Shown here one piece after another: positions 1 to 4,765 of a stretch of 7,706 nt of DNA. Source of the DNA: Candidatus Hodarchaeota archaeon (GTDB lineage: Archaea > Asgardarchaeota > Heimdallarchaeia > Hodarchaeales > YT1-057). Position numbers and translations under genes: made by a program. Positions within the stretch are counted from its first letter, which is position 1; every line of letters starts with the position of its first letter. A model generated the notes under the pieces. That model saw nothing but the letters and a program-made list of their open reading frames with translations, searched no databases and was not told where the DNA came from. The DNA lies in the NCBI GenBank assembly GCA_016839955.1, contig JAEOTI010000626.1:1-7706 (forward strand). The letters are read 5' to 3'.

Positions 1-512
1 GGCGAAATAAAACGTGGTAATTCAAGATTATGAGGAAACCAAGTATGTTCATTTTCTCTTGGATTACCCCCAAATTGAAGATGAAAAATTGGCGCATATT
101 GATTTATATTACAGTTATCAAAGTGGCAACGGAACATTACTCTGTTCCATGAACCTGTTTCATAGAATTTTTGTTTTAGTTCCTGGGAATCCCATTCTGG
201 ACGGAAACTTACATTTTGTTTTATAGACCAGGTTCTGAAAACCAGTCTTAAACTCGTGATCGGCCATTCGTTTTTAACTTTGGTTTTGATTATACAGAAA
301 ATGTCTATTTTTAATCTATCATCGGCTTCGGATTTTACGAATTCTAAAGGATCATCTGGAGAGATATTAAGTTCCCATTGATTTAAAGGAGAGATTTCGA
401 CATTTGATGCGGCCTGATTCATAACCCATATAGATTTATCACTAATAAGCCGGTTTTTCCTAAGTATATATAACATTCTTCTTATGTTAGTTGCCATTCG
501 GTTGGCATTCAA
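1..512 (-). CDS. Unrecognised protein, partial (C-terminus beyond the window edge)
   Basis: An open frame of 170 codons runs from a TTG at 512-510 to the end of the window with no stop. The start choice rests on AAGGAG at 527-522, nine bases before the TTG, and on the TTGA overlap with the receiver gene's stop; an in-frame TAA at 518-516 bars any earlier start. An ATG at 497 is the alternative, giving MATNIRRMLYILRKNRL as N-terminus, but it sits too far from the ribosome site. The ATG at 508 is in another frame and yields only eight codons. The sequence is rich in tryptophan and phenylalanine, mixes strands and helices, and has a conserved-looking block YAPIFHLQFGG (139-149 from the TTG) followed by WFPHNLELPRF. 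I know no function for it. Tight coupling with the ATPase and receiver genes suggests a third component, possibly the effector. Confidence 0.8.
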   Translation of the reverse strand, partial: MNANRMATNIRRMLYILRKNRLISDKSIWVMNQAASNVEISPLNQWELNISPDDPLEFVKSEADDRLKIDIFCIIKTKVKNEWPITSLRLVFRTWSIKQNVSFRPEWDSQELKQKFYETGSWNRVMFRCHFDNCNINQYAPIFHLQFGGNPRENEHTWFPHNLELPRFIS

Positions 513-1585
513 TATTTATAACTCCTTCGAATGTCATCCAACCGTTCAGCATCAGCCCGAGGAATTAAGTTCTCGTCTATATCTTCTTCAAGAATAGCTT
601 TAAAGGAGATTCTCGCTGGGTCCATTGACTCAGGGCGGTCATCCATTAAATAACCCAAAGTATACTTCATTTTGACTGGCTTTTTTAAAATACAACAAAC
701 TGTGTTTGCATTAAGTTCCCCACTAAAAATGCATTCCGAGGGATTTAATTTTATGCCCGTTTTCTTCCCAAAAGCTTTAAGAAAATTTCCTGATAGTATT
801 GGCGTTAATTCTGCATCTCGTATGCATCGAAATGCTATTCCTTGTAATCTATTTCTCCACCACAGTTTCTTAATATTCGCAAAAATGCTGGAGTAATAAG
901 AATCTTGAAAGAATGTCTGTACTTCTTCCTTTAGAAAATCTTCCTCTTTAATTCCCAAAATAGTAGAAGCATATAGTGAGTCATAGAAAATCCCAGGATA
1001 CCTAAATAATACTCTTAGAATCCATTTTACTACACTATGAATCGAAAAACTTTCATTATCTTTTTTATGAGGAGGAGATGACCTTTGTAAATCTTCTTCT
1101 TCGGAACTTGTAGTTTTTAGTAATTGCATTAAACATTTCCAGGTGATCGGGCTTGACTCTACCAACTTTCTATAACCTTGAACTAGAAGGATGAGGAAAT
1201 TCCTCCAATACGTAGAGTCCTGGTTTACATCTCCTTTGTATAGCACATAATCGACAGACTGTATTTCTTGTTCGTAATTGGGAAATGAATTGAGAACATC
1301 TCTTGTAGAGAAAGTAATTAGTGGTATCCTGGGATTTTGTTCAACAATGTAATTTGCAAGAGTTCCACCACGATACGATGCAGAATCTCCAGAAGGCTGT
1401 AGTTGAGTTAGACGATAATCAATCAGAATAAGATCAGGCGGTGGAGATAAACATAATTCATCAACATGTTTTGGCGGAAATATCGAGGTTACTTTGATTT
1501 TCCCTCTTTCTGTTAATAATTGTGCGTATCTTTCAGCGTCATTAGGGTCATCTTCAATGAATAATACTTTGATTTCTTCGTTCAT
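509..1585 (-). CDS. Receiver-domain (response-regulator-like) protein with an unrecognised C-terminal half
   Basis: Residues 1-120 form a complete phospho-receiver: acidic pair D12/D13 in VLFIEDDPND, phospho-acceptor D56 in PDLILIDYRL, hydroxyl residues at T91-T94 (ITFSTRD) and conserved K117 in VDYVLYKGD. All catalytic positions are present, so phosphorylation is plausible, most simply by the histidine-kinase-like half of the protein encoded immediately upstream. An insertion-like stretch (QPSGDSASYRGG, 63-74) follows the phospho-acceptor strand. Residues about 130-358 contain no helix-turn-helix or other DNA-binding output I can see; the segment around 195-250 is helical and rich in aromatic residues (FRYPGIFYDSLYA, KKLWWRNRL), and I do not recognise its family. 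The output may be protein-protein contact or an effector activity. ATG overlaps the upstream TGA (ATGA), and its TGA overlaps the TTG start of the next gene, so all three are probably translated together. Confidence 0.92.
   Translation of the reverse strand: MNEEIKVLFIEDDPNDAERYAQLLTERGKIKVTSIFPPKHVDELCLSPPPDLILIDYRLTQLQPSGDSASYRGGTLANYIVEQNPRIPLITFSTRDVLNSFPNYEQEIQSVDYVLYKGDVNQDSTYWRNFLILLVQGYRKLVESSPITWKCLMQLLKTTSSEEEDLQRSSPPHKKDNESFSIHSVVKWILRVLFRYPGIFYDSLYASTILGIKEEDFLKEEVQTFFQDSYYSSIFANIKKLWWRNRLQGIAFRCIRDAELTPILSGNFLKAFGKKTGIKLNPSECIFSGELNANTVCCILKKPVKMKYTLGYLMDDRPESMDPARISFKAILEEDIDENLIPRADAERLDDIRRSYKY
522..527 (-). promoter_or_regulatory. Ribosome binding site inside the end of the receiver gene, serving the last gene
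   Basis: AAGGAG lies within the last codons of the receiver gene and is 9 bases from the TTG at 512. It supports the TTG over the ATG at 497 and implies coupled translation. Confidence 0.65.
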
Positions 1586-2901
1586 TTCTCTTTCACTTTC
1601 GGCAAATCAATTCTTAAACAAGTCTTCCACTCCTCTGGTGGAGAAATAAATTTTACTCTACCTCCATATGATTCTACGATATCGCGTACAATAGTAAGGC
1701 CCAAACCAGTTCCCACGCCAAAATCTAAACTAGGCACGCTATAGGACACGAATGGCGCAAAAACTTCTTCCCATAATTCAGGCTTTAAGCCAACGCCAGT
1801 ATCAAGAAAAAGAATACGTATATTATCAGGTGTCTCTTCAGCTCTAACACAAATCGTCTTGATTTCTTCTTCTCCAAACGCCTTTATTGAATTGGTCATC
1901 AAATTAACAAAAATGGACTGAAGTTCCGCTTCATATATTGACGGTGTCCTCATAGTAATTGGAACCTCATTTAAGGATTCGATATTGTTTTCAGTAAAAT
2001 ACCTTTGAAATGGGGCGAAGATACTATCTACTGCCTTGTGTAGAGACAACGCTCGTTTTGATATTCGAGCATTTTTTCCAAGCATAAGTCCGATCATATT
2101 TGCCAATTTTTTAACACTAAATCCCCAAGCCCTTAATCTTGCAAGAAGTACTCGAAATTGATCTTGATATTTAACAGGGAGATGGTTTAAGAACTTTTGA
2201 AAATCAGACGCCATTTCTTCTAAACGTCTAATAATAACGCTCATTTCATGATCGAATACAGATATCATAGTCCCAGTTGAAGCTAGAACACGAAGCATCG
2301 ATAGTTGAGTGATGCTTTCTTCGCGTTGCCTAGTTACTTCGTCCTTGACTAAATTGACATAGCTTGATAATACTTCTGCTGTTTTAATTCCAATAGTGTC
2401 GGTGTGTTCATCTATTACTTCTTCAATCTTGTCCATTATGGAGATAGCATCAATTTTTGGTAGTGTTTTTTCTATCTCAGCCTTTTCTTTGGCTCGATAT
2501 GCAGCATATCTTATCGTCATCCAATCTATACCTAATCTTGTAAAGTTGGTAAGTTCTTCAAACGCTCTGTTTTCAAGAAGTCTATCTCTTGTTACTGTTG
2601 GAGAGATTGTTGGATTTGATGTTCTTGATAGAAATACAGCGCCAAACAATTGATTATTTCCAGGGAGTGAAAGCATTGGCCTTTTAAGGTATTCGCTTTC
2701 TTCTATTAATTCTTCAGGTGTTCTAGTATGACGTTGACTTCGATCGAACTCTAACTTCAGCCAGTCATCGCCAGGTTCACCATATCGAAAAACTCTAAAA
2801 CCGTCAAGAAAAACCTTGACTCCTCCATATCTCCTACCGAGTCGTCTTAAAGTGCTTAGAGTTAATCCTGGAACGTCTGGCGACTCTTTATAAGAAAACA
2901 T
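1582..2901 (-). CDS. C-terminal piece: S5-like transducer and histidine-kinase-like ATPase, in frame with the upstream ATPase
   Basis: ATG at 2901 is simply the first methionine after the internal TAG; it has no convincing ribosome site and coding sequence continues upstream of it, so I regard 2901 as an artificial start. Piece numbering: GGVKVFLDGFRVFRYGEP (26-43) and NRAFEELTNF (111-120) match the S5-fold region that follows GHKL domains in MORC/MutL-like proteins. A helical stretch leads to a histidine in LASTGTMISVFDHEMS (H218), placed like the H-box of a sensor kinase. ATPase motifs follow: N-box NLMTNSIKAF (333-342), G1 DTGVGL (367-372), F-box-like FAPFVSY (381-387) and G2 GVGTGLGLTIVRDIV (395-409). 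No membrane helices are seen, so it is cytoplasmic. The TGA stop overlaps the next ATG as ATGA, indicating coupled translation with the receiver protein. Whether H218 is phosphorylated cannot be told from sequence. Confidence 0.88.
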   Translation of the reverse strand: MFSYKESPDVPGLTLSTLRRLGRRYGGVKVFLDGFRVFRYGEPGDDWLKLEFDRSQRHTRTPEELIEESEYLKRPMLSLPGNNQLFGAVFLSRTSNPTISPTVTRDRLLENRAFEELTNFTRLGIDWMTIRYAAYRAKEKAEIEKTLPKIDAISIMDKIEEVIDEHTDTIGIKTAEVLSSYVNLVKDEVTRQREESITQLSMLRVLASTGTMISVFDHEMSVIIRRLEEMASDFQKFLNHLPVKYQDQFRVLLARLRAWGFSVKKLANMIGLMLGKNARISKRALSLHKAVDSIFAPFQRYFTENNIESLNEVPITMRTPSIYEAELQSIFVNLMTNSIKAFGEEEIKTICVRAEETPDNIRILFLDTGVGLKPELWEEVFAPFVSYSVPSLDFGVGTGLGLTIVRDIVESYGGRVKFISPPEEWKTCLRIDLPKVKEK

Positions 2902-3269
2902 ATAGATGATAAATGAAGCTGTGCCTAATTCCTTGTATTTATTAGGTGGACAGAATTCGTATTTTTCTCCCGTTGGTGTAAGTACTAGATTGTACGTTGG
3001 AGTGCCATTATCATCAATTTTTCCTTCCAGCCTCCCCCAAGAAGATCCGAGAATATCCTCTGATAAGAGCCCCCCAACATCATGATATTCTGGTACTTCT
3101 ACATATATCTTAAAACCTGGATCCTCTCGTCTAGAATAATTAAAAAAAACCTCTTTAGATTCCCAAGGAAAAGGATTTACTAATCCAAAAATCTCTTTTT
3201 TAAATTCTTCGATGTCTTCTTTAGACCAAGGTGCTTTTGCATTTACAAGCTCGAGTTGCGTTCCAGTTA

Positions 3270-3287
3270 CGGTAGACTATGCTACCG
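3270..3287 (-). repeat. Perfect 6-bp inverted repeat with the TAG codon in its loop
   Basis: On the coding strand the sequence is CGGTAG CATAGT CTACCG: two perfectly complementary 6-base arms around a 6-base loop that contains the amber codon. In the message it would form a small hairpin, three of its six pairs being G-C. The flanking bases do not extend the stem. It is not followed by a T-run, so it is not a terminator. It could be chance, a recoding signal, or a palindrome-templated mutation. Confidence 0.6.
3277..3279 (-). other. In-frame TAG codon inside the double-ATPase gene (codon 162)
   Basis: The plus strand reads CTA, so the gene reads TAG, with GTA GCA before and TCT ACC after. 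All 161 codons before it and 564 after it are open in the same frame. The position is a variable-looking loop between the ATPase core and a TGTQLEL strand, so most amino acids would be tolerated. One base change would convert it from CAG, AAG, GAG, TGG, TTG, TCG, TAT or TAC. It could be a nonsense mutation, a sequence error, or a translated amber codon. Confidence 0.9.
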
Positions 3288-3762
3288 ATTCACTACTTCC
3301 TTCGATTTCGAATTCCTCAACTAATTGTCCTGGTTTGAGTTTACCCCAATCAAAAACAACAGTCACCTGTAATTTCTCATCGTTTCCAGAAACAGATGTA
3401 AGAATTAATTTTTCTGAAAGTAATCTACAAGCAAACCTACCAATTCCCTTTCTACCGGTACGTGTTCGCTTAAACTTAGATGATATTGGATTCCTTTCTT
3501 TGTAATCAGTTCCTATTCTAACCCATTTTGTCTTAATATCATTAAAACTCATACCGTCTCCATCATCTTTAACAATAATTATGCCTCCCATGTTCCTTAC
3601 ATTTATAAATTTGATTTCAACGAATGTTGCATCAGCATCATATGAATTCTTAACTAATTCTGCAAGGGCTATTGATGGCTTTGCAACAAGGCGTTCTCCT
3701 AACTCAATAAGATGATGGCTATCTACTTCAAAATGAAGAATTTCTTTCTGAACACTAGACAA
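3277..3762 (-). CDS. N-terminal piece: MORC/MutL-type GHKL ATPase domain, ends at internal TAG
   Basis: These 161 residues form one almost complete ATP-binding domain. The N-box is ELVKNSYDADA at 35-45 (E35, N39, D42, D44), the G1 box is DDGDGM at 66-71, and the G2 lid is GRKGIGRFA at 103-111. The KNSYDADA form and the spacing to GRKGIG are typical of the HATPase_c_3 group (MORC, MutL, Hsp90-like) rather than sensor kinases. The start is TTG at 3762, supported by GAGAGGA at 3777-3771 with an 8-base gap; no ATG is nearby. The TAG falls after EFEIEGSSESVA, just before a TGTQLEL strand, so as a free protein it would lack its last strands and the transducer domain. If truncation is real, this is what would be translated. 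Confidence 0.85.
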   Translation of the reverse strand: MSSVQKEILHFEVDSHHLIELGERLVAKPSIALAELVKNSYDADATFVEIKFINVRNMGGIIIVKDDGDGMSFNDIKTKWVRIGTDYKERNPISSKFKRTRTGRKGIGRFACRLLSEKLILTSVSGNDEKLQVTVVFDWGKLKPGQLVEEFEIEGSSESVA

Positions 3763-3770
3763 AGATGATT

Positions 3771-3777
3771 TCCTCTC
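3771..3777 (-). promoter_or_regulatory. Ribosome binding site that fixes the TTG start of the double ATPase
   Basis: GAGAGGA lies 8 bases ahead of TTG at 3762 on the coding strand. There is no ATG or GTG in frame close by, and TAA at 3780-3778 ends the frame upstream, so this site decides the start. Confidence 0.7.
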
Positions 3778-3813
3778 TTACATAATATAAAAATTGTCAC
3801 ATTATAATTATTA

Positions 3814-3821
3814 TGTATAAA
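3814..3821 (-). promoter_or_regulatory. TATA-like promoter element ahead of the double-ATPase gene
   Basis: TTTATACA on the coding strand lies about 55 bases before the TTG. An archaeal start about 25 bases downstream would leave a leader of roughly 30 bases holding the GAGAGGA site. Other AT-rich stretches nearby (TTTTTATATT around 3793-3784, TATAAT at 3806-3801) are alternatives. It suggests genes 4-6 can be transcribed separately from the restriction-modification genes. Confidence 0.35.
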
Positions 3822-3868
3822 TGACATATATTAATTCACATAAAGCCAAACTCAACTAGTTATAAAAT

Positions 3869-3889
3869 CCTTTACCGTACCAATAAAGG
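3869..3889 (-). terminator. Possible terminator or hairpin in the gap between nuclease and ATPase genes
   Basis: On the coding strand CCTTTA and TAAAGG pair perfectly around a 9-base loop, followed by ATTTTATAA. It lies 45 bases beyond the nuclease stop. The stem is short and the T-run weak, so termination is uncertain; the rest of the 172-base gap (3763-3934) holds only the AT-rich promoter-like stretch and the ribosome site. Confidence 0.3.
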
Positions 3890-3934
3890 CCATATCGTTT
3901 ATTTTTATCTACCTGACAGTTAATTTTTAGCTAA

Positions 3935-4708
3935 CTATTTACTACAAAGTTTCACTACTTTTTCTGCTGATGTTATTAACAAACTATAGTTTATCCATTT
4001 TTCCCATCTATTTAGCCAAACTCTGTGAATTCTGAATCTAGCAACATCACTATCATCATAAATTGGTTTGTTTTTAATGTGATAAATTGTCCAAAAATCA
4101 AGTCCAGCTTCACGTGCTAGTATATATTCTAGATAATAATTCCTAGCGTCATTTCTGTAAGGTTTCCAAGCATCTAAATCATAAAAAGATCGTTTAGTTT
4201 CCAAGATAATGGTAGGCAAAAAATCATTGTCTAGAATTAACCCATCTAGATTAACTCTCACATATTCAAAAGGTATATTTTCTCTAGCCCAGTCATGAAA
4301 GAAGTCGGATGTTGCCCTATTAACAGGTTTCCCTGTTCCTCTTGTCCTAAAATTTGTATTAAAATACATCTGAATTAGATTTACCACTTCATTTTGTTTT
4401 ACTTTAGCTGGTTCTAGCGATTTAAGCTGATCATTTGGACTAGTAACTAGGAAGTAAGGCTTGTTTCCTGTTGTAGGATAAAGAATTACAAAAAAACAAT
4501 AACCAACATTATGACTTAATGTTGAAGCGATTTGAATAGTAGCTTGTGTACGTTTATCAGATAATTTTTTTGCCCAAGGTTCGTGCCTAATACCAATATT
4601 TAGAGTCAATCCAAGAGGTTCAACAATAGATCCGCTTCGTGCCCCCCATAAAAGAAGGTCATTATGATTAAACGATGAAATCAGTCGATTACCGATTTTT
4701 TGGCTCAA
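3935..4708 (-). CDS. Putative PD-(D/E)XK-type nuclease, stand-alone
   Basis: I do not recognise this 257-residue protein as a named family, but residues 153-173 carry a nuclease-like core: D155 in a hydrophobic strand (NLDGLIL), then E170-x-K172 (IILETKRSF), with a helix after it (ARNYYLEYILARE). This is the usual D...ExK spacing of restriction-type nucleases and resembles the core in the upstream enzyme. The N-terminal half (strands such as YCFFVILYP at 70-78) has no motif I can place. There is no signal peptide or membrane segment. The TTG at 4708 is the only standard start in the open frame, but it lacks a ribosome site. The frame stays open upstream to a TGA at 4750-4748, and a start eight codons earlier at an ATA with a well-spaced GAGG is possible. 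The stop is TAG, followed five codons later by an in-frame TAA. A second restriction subunit or an accessory defence nuclease are the likely roles. Confidence 0.82.
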   Translation of the reverse strand: MSQKIGNRLISSFNHNDLLLWGARSGSIVEPLGLTLNIGIRHEPWAKKLSDKRTQATIQIASTLSHNVGYCFFVILYPTTGNKPYFLVTSPNDQLKSLEPAKVKQNEVVNLIQMYFNTNFRTRGTGKPVNRATSDFFHDWARENIPFEYVRVNLDGLILDNDFLPTIILETKRSFYDLDAWKPYRNDARNYYLEYILAREAGLDFWTIYHIKNKPIYDDSDVARFRIHRVWLNRWEKWINYSLLITSAEKVVKLCSK

Positions 4709-4729
4709 ATAAGTAAGAAATTCGTCTGT

Positions 4730-4744
4730 TATTTTATATTCCTC
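4730..4744 (-). promoter_or_regulatory. Possible ribosome site and non-standard ATA start for the nuclease gene
   Basis: GAGG at 4744-4741 is followed after 8 bases by ATA at 4732-4730, in frame with the nuclease. From there the codons read T-D-E-F-L-T-Y-L-S-Q-K-I, which looks like a natural N-terminus continuing into the annotated one. The TTG at 4708 has no ribosome site. Either ATA is used, an ATG was mutated to ATA, or initiation occurs at the TTG unaided. Confidence 0.4.
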
Positions 4745-4765
4745 ACATCATATGATAATAATTTA

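Larger units (their letters stand above)
1582..3762 (-). pseudogene. Double GHKL ATPase (MORC/MutL-like plus histidine-kinase-like), one gene interrupted by a single in-frame TAG
   Basis: Read through one TAG at codon 162, bases 3762-1582 form a continuous 726-codon frame ending in TGA. I translated the stretch between the two open pieces by hand: it stays in frame, has no other stop, and looks like protein (for example APWSKEDIEEFKKEIFGL). Architecture: GHKL ATPase 1 (about 10-160), a connecting region, an S5-like transducer segment (about 305-400, with GGVKVFLDGFRVFRYGEPG), a helical region (about 420-560) and GHKL ATPase 2 (about 575-720). MORC/MutL-like ATPases work as ATP-driven DNA clamps or sensors; the second ATPase resembles a histidine kinase whose partner would be the receiver protein encoded next. 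No in-frame ATG, GTG or TTG occurs between the TAG and 2901, so the second half is unlikely to be made by efficient re-initiation. Labelled pseudogene conservatively; read-through (for example pyrrolysine) or a base-call error would make it an intact gene. Confidence 0.72.

Noticed and set aside
14..226. Plus-strand open frame of 70 codons
   Set aside because: It lies opposite the partial minus-strand gene, which is longer, has a ribosome site and overlaps its neighbour; the plus frame has no such support.
672..896. Plus-strand open frame of 74 codons inside the receiver gene
   Set aside because: Antisense to a gene with an intact receiver domain; no ribosome site or domain of its own.
2901..3276. 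Frameshift between the two ATPase pieces
   Set aside because: Codon-by-codon translation shows the TAG, the intervening codons and the ATG at 2901 are all in one frame; only a stop codon separates the pieces.
2396..3505. Plus-strand open frames at 2396-2653 and 3212-3505
   Set aside because: Both are antisense to the double-ATPase gene, whose motifs are clear; their serine-rich translations are typical of antisense frames.
509..3762. Detocs-like three-gene defence system
   Set aside because: Detocs also uses a kinase and receiver protein, but the kinase there lacks a MORC-like ATPase and the third gene is a nucleoside phosphorylase-type effector; nothing in the partial third gene here resembles that.
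4748..4755. Palindrome TCATATGA, also at 7654-7661 and 3638-3645, as a possible shared operator
   Set aside because: Two copies are near gene starts but the third is inside coding sequence; in AT-rich DNA an 8-base AT-heavy word may recur by chance, and no controller-protein gene is present.
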